Shown here: one piece after another, positions 12,171 through 27,100 of the stretch
Layout: every line of letters starts with the position of its first letter
Numbering within the stretch: position 1 is the stretch's first letter
DNA from: Sipunculus nudus
Taxonomy: Eukaryota; Annelida; Sipuncula; Golfingiida; Sipunculidae
NCBI GenBank assembly: GCA_026874595.1
Contig: CM049316.1
Coordinates: forward strand, 2,744,339-2,808,338
Length of the DNA stretch: 64,000 nt
Direction of reading: 5' to 3'
The notes under the pieces: generated by a model
Told to the model about the DNA's origin: nothing
Seen by the model: only the letters and a program-made list of their open reading frames with translations
Databases searched by the model: none
Position numbers and translations under genes: made by a program

Positions 12171-15100
12171 CTAAATATAAACTTATTTAGTTTACATGGA
12201 TTGTACAAATAGTGACTAAAACTAAACGGGGCACGCTCCATGGCTCAGATTTGGGCGGTCTGCAGACCATATAGGTGGAGGAAACTGGAGAAACAGGTAA
12301 CTACAACCCACTCTCAAAGCCATGCAGGGGATCGAACCCGGATCGCCAGCGGAGAGGGCCAAACATTTTACTCTCGACTGTCCAGACCCCATGCGGCCTG
12401 CTCTGAGGGTGGCGGAGGCCATCGTAGGCCAGCAGACGCCCAAGAGTTGCGGCAGAGTGAGCCCGGGAGGGTTGTTCCATGGACCGGAAGGAGAGGAGCT
12501 GAGTGCAACCGAGTTATATGATCAGAATAGGCGAGGGCGCGATCGAACAAGGGGAGGAGCGTTCCCCAAAAAGAAGAGAGCCCGGGAGGGACCGCGTAAA
12601 TACGTCTAACAACGCATAAGGAATGAGGTCCAGCTGGAGGGTACGTACGGAGCGCAAACAGCCGGAACAGCGGAGTAAAATACAGATCTCTACGATGTGC
12701 TAGAGAATGTGCTGTAACTCGCGGTACAGGAAACCTCGTGGCAGCGAGTTCCCCCCAGGCAAAGAATGCGCAGGCACAGGAACTGGCTGGATGGGGAACT
12801 GGAACAGCCAGAAACAGGAACAACAGGGGACGCTGAAAAGGTGAATCAGGGAGCCGGCTGGACCAGGTGACTGGAACATCTGGGAATGAAGACCGGTGAG
12901 GAGCTGGAGGAGACACGAGCCACAGCAGACACTATTGAGGAAGGACGGGAGGCTCCAGAGCTCTGGCTGGAATGAAGAAGGGACCGGACGGACATAGACG
13001 AAGCCCGACATGTAAATAAATTCGGGTAAACGGAGTAAACTAGAGACCTGCTCGGGTGACCATTGTCACTCAAAGTCTACCGTTTACATGATAAGGTAAT
13101 AAGGATTATATGGCTGAACAAGAAGTGACCGCAAGTCAGATGGGTGCGGTAACCGAGGACAACCGGTGAACTAGTTTAAGTCTGAGAACAATGGAATTAA
13201 GTCCATTGATCAATGACCAAGCTTGACATGTAGAACACAGGGCCGTGAACCATAACAAGCGGTAATCGGGAGTAATAGGAACACAGGGGGCCGAGTCCCA
13301 AAAGGAATTAAGACTCACAGGCTTGCAACATGTGGACTCTCCAGGACAGGACGGGAAAAAAGAATGACTACTAACAGTTTAGTTGGCAACCCGACTGTAC
13401 AAACCATAATAGTGGACGAAACCTGCATAGCGTGTTAACACATGGAAGTGTGACCTAGATACCTAGTGAGGCGGGATGGGCGATAATGGGCCCAATAAGG
13501 GAAAAATTTTGGTTGGCTTGCTCTGGCGTATAAACTTTAACAGAGAAAATTCTCAATAATACAGAAACAGCTCAAAATTACGTTAACGTAATAAAACATA
13601 TATTGAAAGTGCCTTGCATATTTTAATGTGACCATGATATAGTTCAGCCCTTCAATTTCAATTTCTAGAAGCACTGTGCAACATTATTCAAAAACTTCAA
13701 AATATGTGGTGCAAAACCCAGCCATCATTCATGTAAAATCAACTCCTGCTCCCCTTAACCTTCATCTATCCTTATGATGGGCTCCCATGTCTGTAAAAAA
13801 AAAAAAAAAAAAAAGAAATCCACTTGATCTTACTCACCATTTATATCAACAAAGCCATACTCTTCACCTAAATCCCCAGTAAAGAGAACTTTGGAAGTTT
13901 TCTTCATGATGTTGGGATCTGAAACATATTCATGTGTAAAGCTACAGAAAATTAAAAAAAAATATTTTATTAATCATATTTTTGTCCTTCATATTATTGA
14001 TGGATATTAAATCTAAGAAAAAGTTTCTTTTAATGAAATTTTGAATTTGTTATCTTAAACTTGCACTGAAATAAAAACAGACTTTAATTACTTTTATATA
14101 TATTAGATAAATAATGTTAACTATCTTTTTTATTTACAAAAATTATGATTGAACACTCTTTAATCTTTGATTATTCAAACAAATAAACCCTAGTACAAAC
14201 ATGGCACACAAGAAAGCCACACCACCTGCACAACCTTAATTCTAAATATATTTAGAAAATGTTCTATAAGTCAGATATTTAATAAACACAGAGTATTGCC
14301 TGAGCTCCTTCAATTCTTACCAGCAGCTAAATGCACTATACATTTGCCTGCATACTCGGGTGTCTCTGCCCCCTCTTCAAATACTTGCCTCATCTGACAA
14401 GAAGACAGTGTGAGAAAGGAGGGTTATTATGCTGTGTTTTAATGGATGAATGGTTCTCATTAAAACACTGAAGACAAAAGCATTTGTTCAATTTGAAAAG
14501 AAGGGTGAAAAAAACACCTTAACTTATAAAACATCCCATTATTAGTGAATTTATTTTTTTCAAAGTCATTCATGCTGAGCCTGTAATCTGGATTTTTGTG
14601 GGGTAATGTACGAAAAAGTATATATACATAGTATTTTTGATTGAATTGCAACTATGAAATTTAAAAATAAAAAGCTGGCAATACATGTGCAGAACTGCAC
14701 ACTGTAAGTTTCCTCATATATTTTTCACATTTATTAACAAAACTTTATATAATTCTGAATTTCTTTGACAATATCACATAAGTAATAGAACTGCGCCATC
14801 TTCCACTTTGATTAAATAATTGCACATCTTTTAAAACTATAGAAAAATCAATTTTATTAATACAAATATTGAAAAACTTTACATTTTACCTCTGGTTTGA
14901 CACTTTGTTTGGTTTTATCTAGTTTATCGATGACTATTTCAGTTTGTACTGCGCCTGGCCATAAGCTCACAGCAGCTACATTCTGATGACGTAACTCAAT
15001 ACCCATGTCCACTGCCAATCTGTCACACTGCAAATAAAAGCAAATCTACGTTCATGTTAGGAACATTTTCCCGTACTTCTATACCCATGTCCACTGCAAA

Positions 15101-18100
15101 TCGGTCACACTGTAAATAAAAGCAAATCTAAGTTCATGTTAGGAACATTTTCCCGTAACTCGATACCCATGTCCACTGCCAATCTGTCACACTGCAAGTA
15201 AAAGCAAATCTATGTTCATGTTAGGAACATTTTCAAGAACAATTTTTGCATATTATATTGATAATATTGATCTGCCTAATCCCTGACAAAACAAGGGACC
15301 CATGGGTCACGGCGCTCAGCTGATTGTGATTGGACTATAAATGTTTCTCCACTGTGATATTATATCGAGTCGATAAAGCTTATGAATATCATGGACATTT
15401 TTGGCTATTATAAAGGAATGTAATGTAATATGTGAGTAAAAGATAAATGAAATTACCTGACTGATGGATTAATAGAGTAAAATATAGTGGTTTATTTTTT
15501 ATTTATTTAGGAGGGGTTGAAAATTGTGATATATTTAAGCAAATATGAATGCAATGACAGCAGTAATATGCAGTAGTAGGATGATGATAAGGCTATTTGT
15601 TGAAGGATCTAAAGTGTATGGTAGTCTGCAAGCTTTCAATTTGACAGATATGATGTTATGATTAACTATGCTGATGAAGTGATTTATGAATATGTGACTG
15701 TATGACACAATATCTCTTAAGTCTTGACAAGGTACATTATTGTGATGCCCACTATGTCTACATATTACACAATATTGACAAATTTCTGGCATGTACATAT
15801 GTACCTATTGACGAATAGTTATACAAAATATTTAAGTATGAATATATCTGATTCATCTTGTTCTTGCTTACTGAGGCTGATTTTGGGATGGGGTTAGGAG
15901 AAGGGAAAAGTGAGGGCAGCACGAAGGTGGATGTAGAAATATTTTATTGTAATGTTTTTCATTTATATAAGAATATGAAAAGCTAAGAGGAAAGGGGCCC
16001 TCCTACTTGGTTATAGCTAAATATATGATTGCAAACTAATACTCTGACAAGACTGTCATGAAGAAAAACAGTAAAAATTTTGAGATACTGTGATGCATAT
16101 GAAAATTTACAGATGGACAGGCAAGTGGAAAGAATGGACAAATACCTTTATTTCACTTTCAAGGGAATAATGCATTTAAGTTTATATATAAGCCTATTTT
16201 TTTTAGCATATCCACTTTTTCCATTAAGAAGTTTTTATCTGAATCATTTTTTTTTATTTACAGGTTTTATTGATTTTTAATATAAAAAAAACTGAAAATA
16301 TAAGTAAAAATATTAGAATTGTTGCAAAAGTTGCAATAATTATATATACAGAGTAAAAAAACTGAAACTATAAGTTAAAATATTAGAATTGTTGCAAAAG
16401 ATGCAATCATTATTTATCCAGAGTGTAGCTCATATTGGGTCATATTATGCATACACATATATTTTATTATTTTTAAATCATAAATGTTTAAACTGAATTT
16501 AAAAGAAAATAATGCCACAACATGGAATCTACAAGAATATTCCTTGAATCACTATTAAAAAGTTTTGCACATTGGAGTTTTCAGTACATGCTTAATTTTA
16601 TTCACCAAAATAAAATAAAAGATTCAGTAAATTTGATAAAATAAAACATCTTTTCAAATAAAGTATACACACTGTTGATTGAATAAGGGACAAACAATAT
16701 CATTGTGCTAATTACTATTCCAGTTTTAATTTATTACTGGAATTAATAGTCAATTTCACACCTGGTGAAGTTTTTACTCTTCTGAAGTAAGGAATTACTT
16801 ATCTGATGAACATCGACACTTTCATAGCAATACACCACTTTGTGGACACAATTAAATGTACACTTTAATCATTGTAACCCTGGGGGTACAATACAAAATC
16901 TAAAATGTAGCATAGATAGCCTAGAATAAGAATGAATCAAATACAGAAAATAATAACATTCATATAGTTTATGCACCATCTGGGGGGGGGGGGGAGTGCA
17001 GGGCAGAGGGGAAGCCTGCTGGTAGTGGCCAATCTGAGCCAAGGCAAGCTGCCTGGGGTGGGTTACATAATGCAAGTGAAGGCTGTACTACTAGGTGGGC
17101 TAGATGTAAACAACACTTGACATGGTGTATGAAAACGTGAATAAAAGCTATTCTTTCCAATCAATTTCTTTGAAATTTCAGATTTTAAAAGATTAAATCC
17201 TTATTAATATATGCTGTGAAAATTAAATCAACAGTGCTAACAGGGAAAAAACATGCCATTGCCAAAGTTGGACAAAATTTAAGGTATTGATTTTTTATTT
17301 ATGCTAATAACTTGAAAAATTTGCAAAATTCAGATCTACTTTTGGGTAAACAATTAAATCTTGATTAAATAAAGTTATATTCCTGAAAAAAAGTCTCTAG
17401 GTTCAGCAATTCTCATGTTAGGTGAGTAAATATATTTCCTGATTTTTTAAAAATTGCATTATATATTGGCCCATAACTTCAAAATAATACCAAATACTGA
17501 CCTAATTTTTGGTATGTTCATAGAAAATGTATGAAAGAATGTGAATACTAAATATGATCAAAAACAGATCAGTGGTTTTGATATTAGGCAGCCTTGAAGT
17601 GTAACAATGGCTTTTTTTATGGAAAACGGAGGTTTTTCCTTAATATCTCGAAGGAACAAAATCCTAATGGCCCAATTTGTTTGGTAGGGGATTTTGGGGA
17701 CAAAGTCCCTACCTTTAACACTTTTGGTCTTAAGTGACCAAATATCTTCCTGATTTTTTTACAAAGTCCATTATGTTTGGGCCCATAACTTTTTTAAATT
17801 AAATAATACTGACTTAATTTCTGGCATGTACATAGGAACTATATAGAGGAATATTTATGGTAAATATGAAGAAAACCAGATGAGTGGTTTTGATATTGGG
17901 CAGTCCTGAAGTGTAAAAATAGATTTCTAATAAAAATTGAGGTTTTTCCTTAATATCTCGTAGGAACGAAGTCCTATTGATCCAATTTTCGGTATGGAAG
18001 GAGAATTTAGGGACATCTAACTGTATGCCAAATTTCAGATTTGTAGGTCCAACGGTGTCGAAACGTGCTAGTCTTACGGACAGACATCCGGACGGACAAA

Positions 18101-21100
18101 CAGACGGACGGACGACGGACAATGGACCACGACTATAGCTCAGATGACTTATAGTCAGCTGAGCTAAAAAGCCTGTTTAGAAATATTTGCTCATCTTCTT
18201 AATGACCTAACAGGGAATGGAAAATACTGGTGTACATGTATTAATCTAAATATAATTTTGCCTTCTGTTGCGATTATTATTACTATTTCAGCTCAAATAT
18301 TTAGGTTAATTTCTAAAACTTGAAAAAAAGCTGTCTATTACTCTTGCTTACTACTATTACCTCATGTTGCCCATTAAACTGAGCCTCATAATAACAGAGT
18401 AAAGCTTGGCTGCATGATTAGCACCCCTATGCATTGGGCAATCACTAATTAAGACCATCTTAGTGAACAAAGGCCAGACTGTTGGTAATCTCTGTATGTG
18501 AACTGATCTATTCAGTAATTTAATAAGCACCATGAACTAGATCCCTAGTATCTTACAGCTGGAAAACTTGTGTCCTGACAGTCAGTTGTAGACAACAAAC
18601 CATACCTGCATTATCTGGCCACCTAGCAGGGCATGTAAAGTAATAGTTCTATAGTAATATGAGCATTATGCTTTGTGTACTTTCAAACTATAAAAGATTT
18701 TTTTATATTTAATAATACCATCACTTTGAATGCTGTAATAGTATATTACTCTCACATTTTACACAGAACATGAAAGTAATTGAAAAGTAATTGTTCAAAC
18801 AATTACTTTCAAAAGTACAATTACTTTTCAGGATTTCAAAAAGTAATCTATTACAAGTACAAATACTTGAAAAAGTAATTGACTTCAATTACAATTACTT
18901 TTGGACCCAACTCTGTTGCATACATATGCAAAATTTAAGGCAGTTATGTCACACCACTAGAGATATGAGTGATTTTAGCCCAGGGCAGACAAACAGACCG
19001 ACGCTGTGCAAAAATGGTTGCAGGTGGCGCTTCCAGTTTTGTGTATGATAAAGATATATGTGAGATCTATACACATGCAACATAATGCCCAATAGGTCAA
19101 ACAGTTCCTCAGATATGAACTTGGATGTCTGCAGCGTGAACGTGAATGTAGGTGGCACCACCTGACATAAAATCAAGAAAGCTGTCCAGGATATATTAAA
19201 CTGCAAAATTTTAGGCAGATATGTCAAACCACTGCCAAGATATAAGTGATATTATCCCATGGCAGACAAACAGACGGATGCTCTTCAAAAATGGTTGCAG
19301 GTGGCACCACCAGTTTTGCGTATGATACAGATATATGTGAGATCTATACACATGCAAAATAATGCCCAATAGGTCAAATGGTTCCTGAGATATGAGCTTG
19401 GATGTCTGCAGCGTGAAAGTGAATGTAGGTGGCGCCACCTGTCATAAAATCAAGAAAGCTGTCCAGGATGTATATGCATGCCGAATTTCAGGTGAATTAG
19501 TCAATTCACTGCAGAGATACGAGTGATTTTAACCCAAGGCAGATGAACAGATGGACACAGTGGCGCCACAATTTTTGTGTATGTTATAAAGCTATCCAAG
19601 GGCTACATTTGTAGGAATAATTCTTAGGTTCATTTTTTTTTATTTAGCAATATAATAACTTGTTTTTCTGCAACAATGTACTAATTATTTAATAAATATA
19701 AGAAATTCATATCACATTGCCACTCATTCTATTTAGTAACAAGTTGTTTTTTTAATAATGAACCAATCAAATTTAAACTTATTCTCACAAAAAAATGTAA
19801 AATGTGAGTACTGGTGTATCACATTTACTCACAGCCTCTTTTCCAACACCATAGGCAACGTTTAAGAAATACTGGAGACCCCCAGCAGAGGAGATGTTAA
19901 CAATGAGACCAGATTTTCTAGGGACCATCATGTTGGCAGCGTAGTGGGAACAGATGTAGTGGTTCCTGAAAAAAAGAACCAAAGGGATGAGGTTTCCTTT
20001 GCATTACATAAATCCAATACATTTAGGAATATATTTAAATACAAATGTGATATAAGGATCATCACACTGAATCATTTACTGCCTTCATCCCCATGTGTGT
20101 GTGTGTATGTGTTCACAACATAACTCAATCATCAACAGATTTCAGGGCATTTCAGGAATGGGCAAATAGAGAATCAATAAGATTTTAGTGTAGATCTGGT
20201 GCATGATCCGGATCAGGGATCTTCATCAAGGAATAGTCACAAGTGTAGAGTCACTTTTGCATGAATGAACCTGGGAATATGGGCCAAATAACTGAATGGG
20301 GGAGGAGTGCATTCATAATACAGAATTATTAGAATGCAGATTTCCATTGAATGTTCCGCGAGCAATTGGAGAGAAAATGCTGCCTGTCAGTCAAAAACAA
20401 TGTTAATAACAAAAGTAATTATGGGATGACCAATTACATTTTATATAAAATAACAATACAGTATGTAAAGGTTTTTTAATGACAATGCTTAGCAGAAACT
20501 GGCATTAGGTAGCATCCCTTTCAAAAACCCCTCCAGTTTAAATCAATCCAAATATTGTTTCAAATTCATATTAGGCCCCCAAAAGTGTATATCATTTTAG
20601 ACCTGGTAAACAGTTATGATGGTATATGTATTTAAGGAATTCACATGCATATTCATATAATATTATAATATTTTCAATTATTTTAAAGTACACAATTTTA
20701 AAGATTGGGTTCCACTATAAATACCAAGGGGCGTTACTCAGCAATATGGTGTTTAACATAATATCTGCAACTGTTCACTTGGGCTCTGACTGTATTCTGA
20801 ATATAAACTGAGAAGGAAGATGTTATCTTGGCTGGAATTTGGCAGACATGTTCCTTATACTACAAAGAACATGATGTAATAATCAGTTTTGACAAAGCTT
20901 GTGTTTTTTATGCAATACAATTAAATATATCTGCTCAAGCCTGCCCTAGTTCAAAATTGCCGGGTGAGAGGTGCAAAGCGGTATGAGTGGCCAATCAGTA
21001 GCAAGCCCTGAGTCACTCCCTTTGTTTATAAACACACTCACATGGCTGTCTGTGTTTTGGGTCCTCATTCTCACTCATGCCAGTCCATTCATATACTTAC

Positions 21101-24100
21101 CAAATATTTTGAAGTGGAGATTTGTATACAAAATGTATGTATAACAATTCCTAAGAACATCTAACATCAAACAAGTGACTGTGTGCTGCATGTGTTTGTA
21201 TTGCCTTCCATTGGACCTACATGCTTGCACATTTTATATATCTTCGAACATCTTCATGATAATTAATACCAATTAACACTGGTATGCTGTTTGATAATAC
21301 TGGAGGAGATGCCAGGGGACCAGGCATGACCATAATGACAGATAAGGCGTTTTCGTCCTGCACTTAGTAAGACTGACGACATATGATATTAATTACATTG
21401 AGGGTAGGTGGCACAACTGAGCCTGCTGTAGATAAGGGTTACATCAAGTTTAGTCAGTGCTGTTACAGTCTATTGCAGATAGTTTGGCAGGGTCTACATT
21501 CTCAATTTAACCAGTGGCACACCCCAACTTTTTTCCAGAGATTACCAGAATTACAGTTGTTATCATGAGAGACAGATTGAAAATAATGCCCATTCCTGGA
21601 GGCAGAGCATAAATCATGTGGGAATGAAAATGGGGACTTTTTATTCTATCCACAGTTTTTAAAATAAAGTGAGTGAGGTTAATATAGTGTTTATATTTTG
21701 TTACTGTACTGTCAGTGTGACAAACTGCATTACATTAAAAAGTCTACAACGTTTGACAGTTTTGTTAATTAATCTGCTGCATTCAATCCTGAGCCCCGAC
21801 TCTTTATATTAGAAAGACCTTTACATGTTTTCAGGAAGAACACTTATTGTTTATCACTGATTTACCCATATATACACACACACACACACATAACCAGTAC
21901 CAAAACACAGACCAGATACCCATGTGCTGGGTCTGGTATCTGCATGATAAGCGCAGACTCAAGCTGTCAGTCACAATCACATGACCAAGTCTGAACCAAG
22001 TGGTTCAGATACCTGGCCTTTAAGCAAACAATAGCCACAAACCACTTTTCAGAGGGCCGATATCTATTTACATGACAATATCTGAATAGTTTTTTTTTTC
22101 TTTTTCCTCAATCACATTTCTTTCTAACTTATTAGTTGAATTTTGATTTGACAAAAAATTTCAAAATTAAAAAAAACAAGAGTTAAAAAAGCAAACAAGA
22201 TGCCAATGAAAATTCAAAATTTTTTAGCATGAGAAATTCACTTTATTTGCCTTGAGGTACATTGGTAATCTCATCATCTTTGTTGCAACATGCTGACAAT
22301 CCAGACTGAGAATAATCTTAAAATTTTGTTTCGTAAGAGGAAGCACTTGTCTGTGAAGATTAAAATACTCCCTTGTATAAATGTAACATTACTGCATGTA
22401 AAACAAGGGATCTATGGGTCATGGCGCTCAGCTGAAATTGATTATGAGAATATTTTTATATCAGCTGACTTTGTCTATAAGGATGGGTTTATGAACTTTT
22501 TTTGATGTGGGTCCTGTGATCAAGTTTGAAGCCAATCTATCTATCCAAAGTGGAGCTATCATGCGTTAACTAATTTATGAATGGATGGGCCCTGTGACCT
22601 TGACCTTTGAGCTTGTGACTCCAAAACTGAGAAGTTTCTTTCACTATTGGCAGGGGAGGAAAATGAGGAAGATGGAAGGTTTGGGATGAAAAGTTTGGCT
22701 TAGAAAGCATTCATAATTTTTTTACAGAAGTGGGTCCTATGACCTTGACCTTTGACCTTAAATCAAGAGGGTTCTTACTTTAGTGATGGGTCATATATTA
22801 GTCAAGTTTGAAATCAATATTTCAATCCAACCCTTAGTTATCATCTGGAAACATATATGTGGACGCATGACCCATGTGACCTTGAACTTTGACCTTATGA
22901 CCCCAAAATATAAAGGTTTCTAACTTTATTGGTGGGCCACAGATAAGTCAAGTTTGAAACCAATATGTTGATCTAAACTGGAGTTATCATCTGGAAACAA
23001 ATGTGCTAACAGATGGCTCCTGTGATCTTCATCTTTGACCATGTGACCCCAATATCAATCAGGTTCTTCCCCTATTGGCAGGTCAGCTACATTCGCAAGA
23101 TGGAATGTTTTGGATGAAAAGTTTTGCTTAAAATGCAACCACCATCTTTCTAAATAAGTGGGTTTGGTGACCTTGACCACTGATCTCATGAACCCAAAAT
23201 CGGTAAGGTTCTTGCAATAAACGTGGGTCATATGTAAGTCATGTTTGAAATGCATATGTTAATCCAAACTTGAATTATCATCAGGAAACAAATATGATGG
23301 ACATACAGAAAGACAAACAGAAGAACATAATTCCAGGAAACAAATATGATGGACATACAGAAAGACAAACAGGAGGACAGACAGAGAGACAGGGTGATTA
23401 CAATAGGGCATCTGCTTACTCAAGCGGGATCCTTATAACATACAATGTTTCAGGTCTATAGTGTTACATTACTAAAAAGGTAAGCAGATACAGCTGCACT
23501 GAATGACCTCCAGTGATAAAGTGGCCTGCTTGACAACACAAGCAAATGCAATTAGACCCTCCAAAAAATTCAATAACTAGCCTTAGTTTAGAGATTTTAC
23601 TTTCAAATTTCAGATTTTACCAGAATAAATCCTTATGTGTATATGCAATGAAAATCTAATTCACGGTACTTATAGGAAAAAAATGGGCCATGCTTAAATA
23701 AAGTTGGGACAAATTTAAGGTATTGATTTTATAATTATGATAATAACTTTAAAAAATGTACAAAATTCTTATCTGATTTCTGGTACGTTATTGAATCTTG
23801 ATTAAATAAAGTTATATCCTTTGGGAGAAAAGTCTGTAGCTTCAGCAATTATCTTGTTAGGAGAGTATACATATTTCCTGATTTTTGACAAAGTGCAATA
23901 TGTTTGAGCCCATAACTTCAACAATTTACACAATATTGACCTCATTTATGGCATATACATAGGAAATATAAGCAGAAATTGTTATATATATCATACATGA
24001 ATACAATAACTCCAGTGGTTTTCATAGTGGGCAGTTTGAAAAGTAACAATAGGTTTAACTGGGAAATGGAGGTTTTACTTAAATTCTCAAAGAACAAAGT

Positions 24101-27100
24101 CCCAGTGACCAAGTTTTCTGGAAGTTAGAAGATTTTTGGGACATTTATCTGTATACCAAATTTCGGATTCGCCCTTCCAATGGTTTCAAAACATGCCCTG
24201 TTAACGGATGGACGGACAAAGAACAAAGGACCACAACTTTAGCTCAGATGACTTATAGTCAGCTTAGCTAACAAAACCATGTGACTGACCTGAGACCAAC
24301 ATTGTTGACATCATCCCACATTGTTGCTGGAGTCTCCCAGAAAGGCACATTAATGCTGTTTAATATTTGCTACAAAGTCAAAAACAGATGTACAAATATT
24401 TTAAAGTGGTTCAACCTGAATGACACCAGGAAAACATATGTTTAATAAGAGATGCACTGAAAACAAAAACAAAAAATAAAATGGAATACATGAAATCTAA
24501 ACCTCATAAGCTATAAATGAATGATTGTGTAAAATCCTGCATGATTCCCTGATAGTAATACATCATTATGGGAGACAGTCAGAGACCATGGGGCCATCTG
24601 AGGAGTGAAGAGTGAACTACAGTTTAATTTATTCTTCAATTGTGAATTCTAGAATTTGAACTCCAGGTCCAAACCATCATTCGAGAGGAATAAAAAATAA
24701 ACACACAGAGTCTTACCATGTTTAAAATGGTTTAAGTGGAAATGTGCTATACATGTTATTTGCTACAGGTCTGGACAGACATCCAGACCTGCCTGAAATG
24801 AAATGCCCTCATCCCCAAAAGGGCCAGGCTAATAAACACAGGAAGATTCTGCTTTAATCAGACATTATACACCCTGTCCATTGTATTAATTTATATTCTC
24901 TTTACTGTTAATATTATTTGTTACTTCTGATGAACTTTTCTTCTTCCCATGTGTGTCTGTTTGTTTACAGACTCCACCATTTAATTTTGCTTCAAAATTA
25001 TTTTACAGATTACTGCTGGTATCAGGAATAATAATAATTTTAACAGTCTGGTGTTGATCCAATGGTTATTATTTGTGCCATGCTTTGGTATCAAACTTTC
25101 AATTATTCTCGGGAGTACTTATATGCCCCATGCATAGCTTGAAGAATATAAGTAACAGAGACCTAATTTCAGGTTTCCAAGGAGATTTTTCATGGCCCTC
25201 CCTAGATGTCAAGTAAGAAGATTCTAGGTCCAGCGCTTAAGATTTATGCCCTGCTAACATACTGATGGATGGCAGATGGCCAGACAGAAGGAAGACAGAC
25301 ATTGACCCATAGCTATAGCTCAGCATGACTGAAAGTCAGCTGAGCTAAAAATGTTTTCTTAATTTCTTTTTCACAGGAATTCAAGTGAACATTTAGTCTT
25401 GATAGAGGTATATTCATAATACAATGTATTAAAATAAAAATTAATGTTATAATGTGCGATAAAAGTGCAAAATCTATCTGAACAGTAAGAATGTGACTTT
25501 ATCTCGTCTGATTTGGATTGTGAAGGTTTAAACTGTGCCATCAGTTTTAAGGTACATCATCTTCCTCTTTAGTAATGTTGCATCTGTGCTGCCCTCTGAG
25601 GTGAGGATGTTGAACCATGGTTGCAAAAGACTTAAAACAGTTACCTTTGGAAGGAAGATGTGTGCAAATTCTACAATTTCTAGACGTTGACACAAGGACG
25701 TTGGTTTCATTCATTTCACGATAACACACACACAGACATAGATCTAAACTAAAAAACAATACTTCAAACTGCTTTGCTTTGTGTCAAACTCTTTAGCTGT
25801 GTGGTCTTTCATGTTCTAATAGTGTAATTCTGAGATGCACTAGACCTGCAACAGGTCGAGGATTTTTTTTTTTAATTTTTTTGTATCACCTTTATTAATG
25901 TTCAGTGATCATTTTATAATTCATGTATTGGCCCCTTCTGTGGGGTGCAAATAGTTTACTTACTTTCTCCAGGGGGCCCCACTATCACTAAGGGGTAAGA
26001 ACTACATGAGAATCCTCCTATAATTGAGCACACAGACACCACCTGTAGTTATAATTGTGAATTACTGGAACTGGTCATCGCAGCAACAGGGCAGCTGGAC
26101 ATAGGGTCAACAGAGTAACAGAATAGGGGTTACTTTTACTTGGGGTATATTTATGTACAATCAGAAACAGACAAAATTATAGGGACCTACGCAGGTCTAA
26201 GATGCACTGGTACACCTCTGACTAATTGGTCACCGACTCCTGGTATAAATACCCCTTAAAAACCATATCCCCACATGCATGGTGCTTAATGGCATCAGTT
26301 CTAACTTGCCATGCTTCAGAATACACTGACGGTCAATCACTAAAAGAGTGAATGTTTACCAAAGTTTGGAAATTGCTATCTGACACCTGCAATTTGTTGT
26401 GGTGGAACTGACCTGAATATACAAACTCGCTCGTCAAAATCTGACAAAAAGGAAATACTGATGTCAACGAACGTAAGATCAAACAGCACTGGAGAAACGC
26501 CTGGACCATTACACATCCCTACATTCTTAACATATCAGCAAAACTCCAAACAAATATACCTCCCCCCCCCAATATTATAAATACTATGATCAAATAAATA
26601 CAAATTATCTATTAAATCTTGTCATAACTGACAGGAGATATTTTACACTGGGATAATGAATGGTCCTAGTGCTCCTGATTTAACATACAATTGGGTAGTC
26701 TGGCTTAAATGTATGGTAAGGTATTCCTTATTGGCCAACAAACTATTTCTCGTAAAGTTGACTTACTGTGACAGCAGAGTAGGCGTTATTAACCAACACA
26801 TCAAGCTGCCCATTCTGGTCTTCTTTGATCTTCTTAAACAGGTTGTGGACATCTTCATCCTTACTGTGGTCACACTGTACCGGGATACACCTCCCCCCGC
26901 GGTCCTCAATCTGTCAAATGTAGCATCATTATATCACCAAATGTAGCATCATTATAATACCAAATGTAGCATCATAATATTTCCAAATGTAGCATCATTA
27001 TAATACTATACCTACTGTAGCATAATTTAAAAACAAACGTAGCATCAGTGTAATACCAAATGTAGCATCGTTATATAACAAATAAAGCATCATAAAACAA

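Larger units (their letters stand above)
8504..13573. mobile_element. 5-kb GC-rich block bounded by inverted repeats of about 62 bp
   Basis: 8504-8565 and the reverse complement of 13511-13573 are nearly identical; shared phrases are TCTCTGTTAAAGTTTATACG and CCAGAGCAAGCCAACC. The interior between about 8720 and 13480 is markedly richer in G+C and in purines on the plus strand than its surroundings, apart from an AT-rich insert (11233-12170). No frame above about 180 codons is open, and the minus frames are Pro/Ser/Leu-rich shadows of the purine bias. It looks like a foreign or transposed segment in DHRS1 intron 8. The class is not determined. Confidence 0.6.

Noticed and set aside
12300-12380. 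Functional tRNA gene
   Set aside because: A good B box is present but the A box is degraded and no clean acceptor stem or anticodon arm could be drawn; a SINE is more likely.
12368-12916. 182-codon minus frame rich in Pro, Ser and Leu
   Set aside because: Shadow of a purine-rich plus strand in the GC-rich block. No domain, and overlapping frames are equally open.
17814-18122. 102-codon minus frame starting [12 protein letters not shown] (and the 60-codon relative at 572-754)
   Set aside because: It reads through the GGAC/AGAC run and an interspersed repeat. Copies occur wherever the repeat occurs, with no codon constraint visible.
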